Positions 48,338-57,888 of a DNA stretch of 64,000 bases are shown piece after piece (positions within the stretch are counted from its first letter, which is position 1; every line of letters begins with the position of its first letter). A program made the translations under genes and the position numbers. The notes under the pieces were generated by a model that did not search any database, was not told the DNA's origin, and worked only from the letters and a program-made list of their open reading frames with translations. This stretch comes from Alphaproteobacteria bacterium 46_93_T64 (GTDB lineage Bacteria; Pseudomonadota; Alphaproteobacteria; Sneathiellales; Sneathiellaceae): NCBI GenBank assembly GCA_002163135.1, contig MAAN01000025.1, positions 1 through 64,000 on the forward strand, read 5' to 3'.

Positions 48338-51300
48338 ATGAAGAAGTTAGAGAACGGGACAAACACAGCGGCCGATGTAGTGCAAGTCGTTACACCGGGT
48401 CCGGGAGATGTTATTTCTCTGCCATCGTCTAACATTACAAATTTCACGTTTTCTCAAGATGGCGGTAGTCTTCTAATATCGGACGGCAATGGCTATCAGG
48501 TTTTAGTACAAGATTTCCTTGTATTTGCGGGTACGGATGCAGCCGCTACGATTGAACTTCAAAGTGGGGAAGTTGTTCCCATCGAAGAAATTATTGGATC
48601 TATAGAAGGATATGATCTTTCAGCCGTGGCGCCGGCTGCGGGCGGTGCAGGTGGCGGAACCGGGGGCGGTGCAGAATTCTCGTCTTATTCAGACGGCGGT
48701 ATCGGCGACGGTCTGGGCATCGACGGCCTGCTTGAAGGAACCGCATTTGATAGCCCCTTACGCGAACAAGAAGAAACACCTGAAACTATAGCTGAAGAAG
48801 TTATACTCCTAGGTGATCCAACAACACTTATCATCAACGAAATCTCGCTTGGTTCATACTATTCCTACTATGAAGACATGGATGATCGTTCATTTTCCGC
48901 GCAAACAGACACGCCGGGGCAAGGGTATCAAGAGTTTAGTCAGGCAACGATCATTGAGCTTCGAAATAATACCAATGAAGAAACCTCCACTGCTGGAACA
49001 AATGAAAACGGCGCAACGACCCTTCTGATTAAGGGTCCCGAAGGCGAAATTATTTCAATTAATTTACCCGATGTAACAATTATGCCAGGTGGATCGTTAG
49101 TGATCGTTAATGGTGAAATATATGAAGGAGGATCAAAAGCTGATCCAACGTCAACTTCCTATTTTCTTTATGATGATGATCACGAGGTCATTGCGACAGG
49201 TGTAATAGACGAAGACGCAGAACTTTGGAGTGTTGGCGATGACACAACAGAAGCGCTTGCCGTTGCGATCAGTTGGTCAAATGGCGGACCGTCAACAATA
49301 GTTGATGCGTTCTTGGCTAATGGTGGCACACTAGGCGACTCCATTGATCAGCAAGGGTGGTCCACGGATCTAGAGCGTACGCTAGAAGTTTTTGGCGACA
49401 GCGTTACATTCAATGGTCAACTAGCCAGTGCAATGAGTGTTGTGCCAGAATTGTTTGATGCCTATTCGCCCATTTCTGAAACCGAACTTATGCCATATAC
49501 CCATAGTAACACCGGACCCTTTAGCTGGAAAAATGTAAATGGTGTTTTCTCGCGCGTTGATAATCATGACAGCGATACTGCGGCGGACTGGACAACCAAT
49601 TCAGACACCTCAACAGGTCATAATAATTGGACAGAGGATCACAATCCAAGTGATGGATATGATCGTACGTCGCCGCAGCAACCTTTCGGTCCTGTTGCAG
49701 CCCCTGACGAAGATGGGGATCCTAATGGACAAAATATCCTTACAAGACAGAACTCTGATGATTTTGAGCAAGAGGATGGCTCTATTGACGGCGGAAGAGG
49801 GCAGGACTTTCTATTTGGTGGGTTGGGAGAAGACACACTCCAAGGTGGATATCACAATGATTTCCTGACCGGCGGTGCAGATAATGACATCCTTCGCGGA
49901 GATCAAGGGGCTGACGTCCTAATCGATAATGATGGAAATGATATTCTAATCGGTGGATCAGGCACGGACGTTATCTTTGGTCGGCGCGAAATTGAAGGCG
50001 AAACTGAAGGCGAACCTGAAAGAGAAACGAATGAAGACGAGTTTGAACAAACTGCCCTACCTAGTGTCTCAGCATTTGACGTCCCTGAAGATTTCTCCGA
50101 TCTGGGGGATGACTATGGTTTCTACCAACCCGGCACAGGTGATCTGTTAGTTGGCGATGAAATGATGACGGGTGGGTATGGTAACGACTCGTCTCAGGGC
50201 AGTAATTCTAACCAATTTCCTAGAGGCGACAACAACCCAAATATGGCGGACGTGATTGTTGCTGGCGATGGAAGTGATTTGATCTTTGGTGACAATGCTT
50301 TTTCACTCATAGGTAACCCCGTCACTCAAGGCGTGGAGGATGTCCAGAATTTTTATTACAACTATGCCATGAGTGTGGACCCTGAGAGTTCACGAAATCT
50401 AATCCAGTGGAGCGATGGTGGCGACGATTATATCTATGGTGGCCATGGGGATGATGCTATTTTCGGTCAAGGAGGACATGATTTAATCCTTGCTGGTTTT
50501 GGTGATGATTTTGTGGCTGGCGGCACTGGTGATGATCATATTCGGGGCAATAGCGGGAATGATAAACTCGCAGGCGATATCGGTAACGACACCATGGATG
50601 GTGGTGCTGGCCATGACGAGATGTTCGGGCTCGAAGATGATGATGTGATGTATGGGGGGACCGGCAATGACGAAATGCTTGGCGGTGACGGCGAAGATGT
50701 CATGTACGGCGGTATCGGCGATGACTTGATGTATGGCGGTGCAGGCAATGATCTATTGAATGGCGGCAGCGGTAATGATGCCATGTTCGGTGGTTCTGGA
50801 AATGATATTCTGGAAACCGAAATGCCAGCCAATGGAGTCGGGTATTTTTCTGGGGGTCAAGGGTTCGATACCCTCGTTGTTAATGCGACGGATGTTCAAC
50901 TCGCGGACCCAGATTTTGTCTCCATGCTGGGGGAAATTTACGAGTGGCTTGGCCTAAACAGCGCAGGTATTGCGGCCACAGAGCCAACAGCAACCTTGAC
51001 GCGCATGGAGCAAGATTTCCAAATAACTGTTGGAAATGATATCGAGCAAATCAAGGTGCTTGATAGCCAAGGTAACGAAATTAATCTGAGCAATGATCCT
51101 CAGCCGTATTTCACGGGCGGTGTCGACGAAGTGGATTTCAATACAATCGACCCAAATGATTTTATTGCAGGAACACATACTAACGCTTTGGGCGGCAATG
51201 ATACCATTTATTTGCCAACTATGTTCGGTACCGCTCAAGCTCATGGAATGTACTTCGGGCAAGCGGCTCCTTTTGGCGCAGGAAGTGGCGATGATACAAT

Positions 51301-52828
51301 TATTTTGAGTACCTACAGCTTTTACATTAAGGATGAAGACGGAGACGATACTTATAATTACAGCAACTTTAATCCGTATAATGGACCGTCACTTCTCTGG
51401 TATGGTCATGAAGCTAATGCGTCAGATACCTTCACGTTCCAGGGAACTGGGGTGAGCGGAAGTCTTTGGATTAATGGAGGGTATTTCACAAGTTTAACGG
51501 CTGCAGACCTGGGCATGAATAAAACCGAATTCCTAACAGATAACGGCGCAAGCTTAGTCGCTGATGGTTATTCTCAGTTGTCAATACAGTTAAACAAAAC
51601 GGGCCCCAAGGAAGGCTCTGATAAATCAGTCGATCTTACGGGAATAGAGGCTTCCAATCATGGCGGGGGATTTTATACAAGAACGTATGGCGGCCTTGGA
51701 AATGATACAGTGTATGGCAGTGAAATGCGGGATGACTTCTATCAGGACATGTCTACCTGGTCGACTTCTAAAGACTATTTTTATGGAAACGGTGGCGATA
51801 ACCAACTGCAACTGTCGGGACTCACTGGGGTCGACAGAATAGAAACAATCAAGAATGTTGACGGAAGTGTTTCAGCGTTTGCAAATGGCGTGGAAAGAAT
51901 TGTCGCGTATGATGTGTCTTCCGGTACCATTTCAATGAGATACGGTCAAAATGCGCAAACTTACTACAATATTGAAGGTATCAATTCATTAACTCTGTAT
52001 GGTGCCAATGCCAGTGATATTCATGTAGCGGATGCAGCAACACACATCGCGTTCTTTAGTGAAAAGGGACGTGATATTCATGTCGGTTCAAGTCCTTTTA
52101 TTAATTTTAGGGGACTTACAACTTCTGATAATGTGGGAGATATAAACTCTTTTGATTGGTCAACTGCCAGTGTTGTGCATTTTACCAACTTTGATCTGAA
52201 CATTGACACTGTCCATATTTCTGGATTGCCTGATGGAACTGATACTGCGTCCTTCCTAGCAAGTGCAACAATTGCCGATGAATTTGGTGCCTTGAGAATT
52301 TTTAAAGACGATGTGGTCTTGAATTTTAATGGCAAAACACTTGCTGAACTTTCAGACATAGAATTCACGTTTGGCGATTATATTGGGGGAACTCAAACTG
52401 GGATAGATACTCTTATCGGTGGAGACGGGGATGACATCATTTTTGCCGACGATGGCGCAGACAGCCTAATAGGTGGTGATGGGGATGATACTCTTATTGG
52501 CGGGCACGGAGCGGATACTTTGTATGGTCAAGACGGAGACGATGTTTTCAGGACCATGAGTGCTGACGATGGGGATGATATCATCATGGACTTTGTTGAA
52601 GGTGAAGATGTGATTGATCTTGATGATCTCTTCGACATACTGGAGATCGCAGGTCCTGAAAGAGCAGCCAAAATCCAATTTGACACGTCTACATCCGGGG
52701 CCGGGAATGGCGCAATTGCGGATACCGTAATTACAATTGATGGTGCACCGGACTTCTCAATTACTGTGGTTGATGTAAGTCTGTCAGACACCGACCTAGA
52801 CACAGATATAATTATTGATGTGAGTTGA
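48338..52828 (+). CDS. Large RTX (hemolysin-type Ca-binding repeat) protein, likely type I secreted
   Basis: 1496 aa; GGxGxDxx nonapeptides at ~49790-50820 and ~52410-52540; Asp-rich C-terminus; lamin-tail-like segment (LIINEIS...SLVIVNGEIYE). Confidence 0.9.
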   Translation: MKKLENGTNTAADVVQVVTPGPGDVISLPSSNITNFTFSQDGGSLLISDGNGYQVLVQDFLVFAGTDAAATIELQSGEVVPIEEIIGSIEGYDLSAVAPAAGGAGGGTGGGAEFSSYSDGGIGDGLGIDGLLEGTAFDSPLREQEETPETIAEEVILLGDPTTLIINEISLGSYYSYYEDMDDRSFSAQTDTPGQGYQEFSQATIIELRNNTNEETSTAGTNENGATTLLIKGPEGEIISINLPDVTIMPGGSLVIVNGEIYEGGSKADPTSTSYFLYDDDHEVIATGVIDEDAELWSVGDDTTEALAVAISWSNGGPSTIVDAFLANGGTLGDSIDQQGWSTDLERTLEVFGDSVTFNGQLASAMSVVPELFDAYSPISETELMPYTHSNTGPFSWKNVNGVFSRVDNHDSDTAADWTTNSDTSTGHNNWTEDHNPSDGYDRTSPQQPFGPVAAPDEDGDPNGQNILTRQNSDDFEQEDGSIDGGRGQDFLFGGLGEDTLQGGYHNDFLTGGADNDILRGDQGADVLIDNDGNDILIGGSGTDVIFGRREIEGETEGEPERETNEDEFEQTALPSVSAFDVPEDFSDLGDDYGFYQPGTGDLLVGDEMMTGGYGNDSSQGSNSNQFPRGDNNPNMADVIVAGDGSDLIFGDNAFSLIGNPVTQGVEDVQNFYYNYAMSVDPESSRNLIQWSDGGDDYIYGGHGDDAIFGQGGHDLILAGFGDDFVAGGTGDDHIRGNSGNDKLAGDIGNDTMDGGAGHDEMFGLEDDDVMYGGTGNDEMLGGDGEDVMYGGIGDDLMYGGAGNDLLNGGSGNDAMFGGSGNDILETEMPANGVGYFSGGQGFDTLVVNATDVQLADPDFVSMLGEIYEWLGLNSAGIAATEPTATLTRMEQDFQITVGNDIEQIKVLDSQGNEINLSNDPQPYFTGGVDEVDFNTIDPNDFIAGTHTNALGGNDTIYLPTMFGTAQAHGMYFGQAAPFGAGSGDDTIILSTYSFYIKDEDGDDTYNYSNFNPYNGPSLLWYGHEANASDTFTFQGTGVSGSLWINGGYFTSLTAADLGMNKTEFLTDNGASLVADGYSQLSIQLNKTGPKEGSDKSVDLTGIEASNHGGGFYTRTYGGLGNDTVYGSEMRDDFYQDMSTWSTSKDYFYGNGGDNQLQLSGLTGVDRIETIKNVDGSVSAFANGVERIVAYDVSSGTISMRYGQNAQTYYNIEGINSLTLYGANASDIHVADAATHIAFFSEKGRDIHVGSSPFINFRGLTTSDNVGDINSFDWSTASVVHFTNFDLNIDTVHISGLPDGTDTASFLASATIADEFGALRIFKDDVVLNFNGKTLAELSDIEFTFGDYIGGTQTGIDTLIGGDGDDIIFADDGADSLIGGDGDDTLIGGHGADTLYGQDGDDVFRTMSADDGDDIIMDFVEGEDVIDLDDLFDILEIAGPERAAKIQFDTSTSGAGNGAIADTVITIDGAPDFSITVVDVSLSDTDLDTDIIIDVS

Positions 52829-52845
52829 TGAAATATAGAAACGGA

Positions 52846-52876
52846 CAAAACCCGCCTAAATCGGCGGGATTTTGTT
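52846..52876. terminator. Terminator after the RTX gene
   Basis: ACAAAACCCGCCtaaatcGGCGGGATTTTGT. Confidence 0.8.
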
Positions 52877-52942
52877 GTTTTAATAGCTGATTAACCATTA
52901 CATTCTATCTTTGAGGCATATAGTGTTTTAAGGGGTTATGGC

Positions 52943-53560
52943 ATGCGTCCGGCTATTCGATCGACATTTGATATTATTTCATGGCTTGAAGCACGAAGTG
53001 CGCAGGCGGAAGTAAACCTGAGTGCCGCTAGTTTAATGAAACTGCTTTATTTGGGACAGGCGCTTTATGCCAGTGATAATAAAGTCGCTAAATTGATGCC
53101 TGCGACATTCCTTGCAACTGATGTCGGTCCAATCGTTCCAGATGTTTTTCTTGCTATGGAATATGGGGTAACCATTACTGATCCAGTTGAGCCTGCACCT
53201 GCTGTGGAAGAGGTTCTAATCGCGGTTTGGGACTCCTACGCCAGTCTATCTGGAACAGAGCTGGATGCTATTCTAGGAGCAGATATGGCTGTGAAAGCTG
53301 CCAAAGAGCGGGGCCGTAATTCGGAAATACTTGTTGAGGATATGGCCAGTGCATACCCCGGCGGTATAGAAGCGCTTCACGGGCAAAGTCTGGTTAGCAA
53401 ATTCCCGGACGGATCTCCGTACAAAATGGAGCATTCAAACTTGGATGCTGTGCCGTCATCAAGTCAGGAAATTCGTTTTACAGCCGATGGCAGATCTGTC
53501 ACGAAATGGGTGCCTAAAAAGAAAGTCAGGTCTAAGGATTTAAAAGGGTCCAAAGGTTAG
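52943..53560 (+). CDS. Panacea (SocA-like/DUF4065)-like protein
   Basis: AASLMKLLYLGQALYASDNKVAKLMPATFLATDVGPIVPDVFLAMEYG resembles the Panacea LxKLLYfaq...f.A...GPV pattern. Confidence 0.6.
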   Translation: MRPAIRSTFDIISWLEARSAQAEVNLSAASLMKLLYLGQALYASDNKVAKLMPATFLATDVGPIVPDVFLAMEYGVTITDPVEPAPAVEEVLIAVWDSYASLSGTELDAILGADMAVKAAKERGRNSEILVEDMASAYPGGIEALHGQSLVSKFPDGSPYKMEHSNLDAVPSSSQEIRFTADGRSVTKWVPKKKVRSKDLKGSKG

Positions 53561-54408
53561 GGTTTTTTGAATTTTTTGAGCATTTCGTTGCAGTATTCTT
53601 CCTGTGATTTCCCAAGGCTTTCTGTTATCCAAACCGCATCAAAAGAAGAAAACAGTTTCCACTGTTCAGGTTCGGACGTCTCCTCAGCTAAAGACAGGAC
53701 GAACATCTTTTCAGATTTTAAGTGAAATGGAACCGCTCGGTCTTTGCGCACGTGGCCGTTACCTGCGATCAGATACGCACGCTTAGCTGTATCCTTAGTC
53801 TGTAGCTGACTTGCCAGAAGTCTATCTTTTTTGATTTGCAGCAGGCTCATGGGACGGATCATATCCTCCGGCAACATATTGCAATGGCCAAGTCGCATAT
53901 CTTCATCTAGTTCTTCGAGCTGAACCGCTGGGATAAGACCGGCGAGAGGGGATGTATCCTCACTCATATCCATTAGCTGCTTTCTAGGATAGCTGCCATG
54001 CTGGATTATTGCGCCTGCATTCTTCACGGCTTCAAATAAGGGCGCGTAGAAAGCCCAATCAGGCCATCCACTTTTCGCCCAATTTAAAGCGGTTTCAAGT
54101 TCATCAAATTTTACATCGTTGGCTAGATACTGATCGATCACCGATTGTTGGTCAGAATTGATCATTTCAAAGACCACAACATCCCCGGCAGATAGGGTGT
54201 TTTTCAGGATTTCTTCCTGAATTTTGTGATGTTGCGGGTTATCATGCTTTTCCCCAAGAAGAACATAGTCGGCCGATGTGATCCGTTCTGCTAACCCCGA
54301 TATTTGTGCTGTATCATAAATATCAGCGGTATCATTCGCTTGATGGTATGTGCAACCACTAAGGGCACCGATTGTAAGCGCTGTAATGATAAGGACGCGT
54401 TTTTTCAT
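53557..54408 (-). CDS. ChaN-family lipoprotein
   Basis: Lipobox ALSGC; YVLLGEKHDNPQHHKIQEEIL; FYAPLFEAVKNAGAIIQHGSYPRK; AYLIAGNGHVRKDRAVP. Confidence 0.8.
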   Translation of the reverse strand: MKKRVLIITALTIGALSGCTYHQANDTADIYDTAQISGLAERITSADYVLLGEKHDNPQHHKIQEEILKNTLSAGDVVVFEMINSDQQSVIDQYLANDVKFDELETALNWAKSGWPDWAFYAPLFEAVKNAGAIIQHGSYPRKQLMDMSEDTSPLAGLIPAVQLEELDEDMRLGHCNMLPEDMIRPMSLLQIKKDRLLASQLQTKDTAKRAYLIAGNGHVRKDRAVPFHLKSEKMFVLSLAEETSEPEQWKLFSSFDAVWITESLGKSQEEYCNEMLKKFKKP

Positions 54409-54416
54409 AGCTTTCC

Positions 54417-56123
54417 TCAAGCGTAGAGAACCGTAACAATGATACCCAGAATTAACAGGATTACCGCGACCGCTGAGCCGGACGAAACTGTTTTGGACAT
54501 GACGGCACCTGGCCCATGTGTTGATATTGCCTTTTCGATTATAAAATCAATAAGACGAAGCGATCCGGTCAAGAAGCCTTTCCATATTTGATCAATCAAG
54601 GATCCAATTTGCAGGGCAATCTTCTTTAGTAATTTCCGATAAATCCAATCAAAATCCAGATTGATGCCAGAATTCATGATCGGATATATGCCAAAGCGAA
54701 CGGTGGCTGCAAATGCAAGTGCCGCAAAAGCAATCATCTGCAACTGAGTTACCACATGGCTGGCCGTATAAACTTGATAGTCAATTTCATAGGGAAGTAT
54801 TTCAAAGAAACGTGCCGGGAAAATACCGATTAAAATCGCAAGTCCGGCAAGCAGTGCCATCGCAAGTAACATATGGAACGGGGCTTCACTTGTGCGCATT
54901 CCGTTATCTTTGCTGAAGAACCCGAATACGGGAATTTTGAAACCCACATTATCGATAACAGCAACAGCACCAAATAACATCACCAGCCACAAGAGCACCA
55001 TCTTGGCATCAAGGGCTGCAGACAGGATCAGTGCTTTTGAAGCGAAGGCAGCGGTTAGGGGGAATGCAACTATAACAAGGGCGCCAATAACCGCAAAGAA
55101 ACTGGTCACTGGCATGGATTTATAGATGGCTCCAAGCTCCGTGATTTTCGCAGTACCGGTTCTGTGCAAGACAGCACCAGTCGCCATAAATAATAAGCAA
55201 GTATAAAGAATACTGACCACAGCATGTGCCGCAACACCATTGAGAGCAAGCTCGCTTCCAATACCGACTGCGATAACCATGAAACCTTGCTGACTGTTCA
55301 TGGAATAAGCGATGGTCCGCCGAAGATCATTTTCAAGCGTGGCATGGATTACAGGAAAAACAACCATAACAGCGCCGATGATGATGAGCAGCTCAGTGCC
55401 TGCAAATCCGCGGGCTAGTGCATAGATGGCAAGCTTCGTCGTAAACGCAGACAGGATAACTGTCCCTGTTACAGTGGCTTCGGGGTAGCTATCTTGAATC
55501 CAGTTATGAAGAAGCGGGAACGCAGCCTTGATACCGAAAGCCAGCAGGATCAACCAGGTTGCCAAACTACCAAACGCCATTGTTTCAAACACGATACTTC
55601 CTGTATCGAAGTAATACAGGATAATGCCACCCAGCAGCACCACGCCGCTTGTCACCTGAATAATCAGGTAGCGCATACCTGATTTATAGGCGCGTTCTGT
55701 CCGGCTTGCCCAAATTAGAAATACAGACGAGATCGCTGTCAGTTCCCAAAAAGAGAACAAGGTGATTAGGTCACCCGCAAAGACTGCACCAATCGCAGCA
55801 CCAGCGTAGATCAAAGTAGAGATTTGTTGGACCGTATCTTTCACATGCAAGGCATATAAAATTCCTGCAAAAGCGGCGATATGAAAAATAAGGCCAAATA
55901 CGCGGGAGAGCGGGTCAATTTTGGTCAGGACAAGTGTCATGCCCATGATTTCAATCTCCCCCCAACTTCCAAGACCTAAGCCGATGGTTTGTGCGAGACC
56001 GATTACTGGCAAGGAAAGCAGGATGATATTCCTAATGACGCCACTTGTGAGTGGTACGAGGAATGCGCCCAGTATTAGGATGAGGCCTGGATTTATACCA
56101 TCAATCATAGTAATTCTCATCAC
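54417..56123 (-). CDS. MrpD/NuoL-M-like proton-conducting membrane subunit (third copy)
   Basis: SFWELTAISSVFLIWASRTERAYKSGMRYLIIQVTSGVVLL, FPLLHNWIQDSYPEATVTGTVILSAFTTKLAIYALAR; start may be 56108. Confidence 0.88.
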   Translation of the reverse strand: MMRITMIDGINPGLILILGAFLVPLTSGVIRNIILLSLPVIGLAQTIGLGLGSWGEIEIMGMTLVLTKIDPLSRVFGLIFHIAAFAGILYALHVKDTVQQISTLIYAGAAIGAVFAGDLITLFSFWELTAISSVFLIWASRTERAYKSGMRYLIIQVTSGVVLLGGIILYYFDTGSIVFETMAFGSLATWLILLAFGIKAAFPLLHNWIQDSYPEATVTGTVILSAFTTKLAIYALARGFAGTELLIIIGAVMVVFPVIHATLENDLRRTIAYSMNSQQGFMVIAVGIGSELALNGVAAHAVVSILYTCLLFMATGAVLHRTGTAKITELGAIYKSMPVTSFFAVIGALVIVAFPLTAAFASKALILSAALDAKMVLLWLVMLFGAVAVIDNVGFKIPVFGFFSKDNGMRTSEAPFHMLLAMALLAGLAILIGIFPARFFEILPYEIDYQVYTASHVVTQLQMIAFAALAFAATVRFGIYPIMNSGINLDFDWIYRKLLKKIALQIGSLIDQIWKGFLTGSLRLIDFIIEKAISTHGPGAVMSKTVSSGSAVAVILLILGIIVTVLYA

Positions 56124-56370
56124 GTTTTAGAAAACTCTGTACTGTTTTTGCTATCACTATAAGTGTCAAGAAACAGACCATGGAATAAAGGCCGTAGAAA
56201 ACCGGTATCTCTTCAACTTCTGTATACGGGTGTGTTTCATACAGAATATTAAACAAGGACAGAATATCTGGGATAGCAGCCAACACAGCCACAACAGAAA
56301 TCCAAACAAAAATTTTGTCTGAAATGCCAGGACGATCCAACAGGTATTTTTTTTGATCAGAATTTGTCAT
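56101..56370 (-). CDS. Small membrane protein of unknown function within the antiporter locus
   Basis: 89 aa, two hydrophobic segments (IFVWISVVAVLAAIPDILSLF; GLYSMVCFLTLIVIAKTVQSFL); overlaps the next gene. Confidence 0.7.
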   Translation of the reverse strand: MTNSDQKKYLLDRPGISDKIFVWISVVAVLAAIPDILSLFNILYETHPYTEVEEIPVFYGLYSMVCFLTLIVIAKTVQSFLKRDENYYD

Positions 56371-56382
56371 TACGGCTAATCC

Positions 56383-57888
56383 TTACGGCGTCACTATTGG
56401 CAATATCAGCTGATATATAGGATCAACTGCAAAGAATAGCGCAATACAGCCGAGGGCTGTCAGAAATGGCGGAGCAACACAAAGGAGGGGGGCTTCTTTC
56501 AGGCTTCCCCATGAAATAAGCGAACGGTATTCACCTTCTTGCTTGCTGGTGGGTGCCTCTCCTAGAGGGGCATAAAAGAAACCACGTATTACCACGGGCA
56601 TCAGATACGCTATATTCAGGAGTGAGCTGATAAGCAAAACAGCAAAAACGATTAACTGATCGGCTTCTACTGCCCCTAACATAATATAGAATTTGGCCCA
56701 GCTTCCACCTAGCGGCGGAATGCCGATAATGCTCAAACTCCCGATGAAGAATGCAATAAATGTAAATGGCATAACGCGGCCAAGACCCCGCATGTCCGAA
56801 ATCTCGGTTTTCTTTGTGGCGGTATAGATTGCACCTGCGCAGAAGAACAGGGTGATCTTGCCCATGGCATGCATTACGATTTGTAAAGCTCCGCCTGCAA
56901 CCGCCATCGGCGTTACCAATGAGGCCGCAAGAACAATGTAGGCCAGCTGACTGATTGTAGAATAAGCAAGCCTTGCTTTCAGATTATTCTTAGTGAGAGC
57001 AACGACCGAGGCTGCTATCAGCGTATAACCCGCAACCCATGTCAGCCACTCTGCAGCGCCTGTTGTAGATAAGAAATCAATACCGAAGATATAGATAATG
57101 ACCTTTAGAACCGAAAATACACCCGCTTTAACAACCGCAACAGCATGAAGAAGGGCGCTCACTGGTGTCGGTGCTACCATGGCGGCGGGAAGCCATCGGT
57201 GGATCGGCATTAGAGCGGCTTTACCGATGCCGTACATAAACAAGAACAACAGTATTGCAGTAATACCCGGGCTTACGTGCTCTTTTAAGATACCACCCGC
57301 AACGAAATCGGTCGTCCCAGTTAAAGTCCATACCCAGATGATCGCAGGCAAAAACAGTCCAATGGACGTTCCAAGCAAAATGCCGAGGTAAATTCGCCCG
57401 CCTTTCAAGGCGCCTGCGTTCCCTTTATGCGTGACAAGAGGATAAGTAGAGAGGCTTAGGACTTCATAGAAAATGAACAATGTCAGAAGATTACCTGAGA
57501 AGGCGACACCCATGGCAGCAGAAATCGCAACGGCAAAACAGACATAAAAGCGCGTTTGCTTTTGTTCACGATTGCCGCGCATATATCCAAATGAATAGAT
57601 AGAGTTGACGATCCAGAGTGTCGACGCAACGCAAGCAAATATCATCCCCAGCGGTTCGACTTTCAGGGCAACATCAAGACCTGGCAAACTACTGATTAGT
57701 GAGATCTCAGGCGACGCACCACCCCAGACAGCAACAAGGATACTCATCACATTGACAAAAAGGATGCCTGCGGTCACTAAAGTAATTCCGTCCCGTACAT
57801 TTTGAGACGCGCCAGAGATTGAAACTCCAATGGCTCCGATTAACGGAATAAACAGTGCAAGGGCAACCTGTAGTTCGAGGGTAATCAT
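56383..57888 (-). CDS. MrpD/NuoM-like proton-conducting membrane subunit (second copy)
   Basis: LFIFYEVLSLSTYPLVTHKGN, MPIHRWLPAAMVAPTPVSALLHAVAVVKAGVF. Confidence 0.9.
   Translation of the reverse strand: MITLELQVALALFIPLIGAIGVSISGASQNVRDGITLVTAGILFVNVMSILVAVWGGASPEISLISSLPGLDVALKVEPLGMIFACVASTLWIVNSIYSFGYMRGNREQKQTRFYVCFAVAISAAMGVAFSGNLLTLFIFYEVLSLSTYPLVTHKGNAGALKGGRIYLGILLGTSIGLFLPAIIWVWTLTGTTDFVAGGILKEHVSPGITAILLFLFMYGIGKAALMPIHRWLPAAMVAPTPVSALLHAVAVVKAGVFSVLKVIIYIFGIDFLSTTGAAEWLTWVAGYTLIAASVVALTKNNLKARLAYSTISQLAYIVLAASLVTPMAVAGGALQIVMHAMGKITLFFCAGAIYTATKKTEISDMRGLGRVMPFTFIAFFIGSLSIIGIPPLGGSWAKFYIMLGAVEADQLIVFAVLLISSLLNIAYLMPVVIRGFFYAPLGEAPTSKQEGEYRSLISWGSLKEAPLLCVAPPFLTALGCIALFFAVDPIYQLILPIVTP

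Noticed and set aside
49790-50820. Periodic short repeats that could suggest a CRISPR-like or tandem DNA repeat array
   Set aside because: Repeats are in-frame and encode GGxGxDxx RTX nonapeptides; explained at protein level
52943-54420. Panacea-like gene and ChaN-like lipoprotein as a toxin-antitoxin pair
   Set aside because: The genes are convergent and the partner is a signal-peptide lipoprotein, so the arrangement does not fit a TA operon
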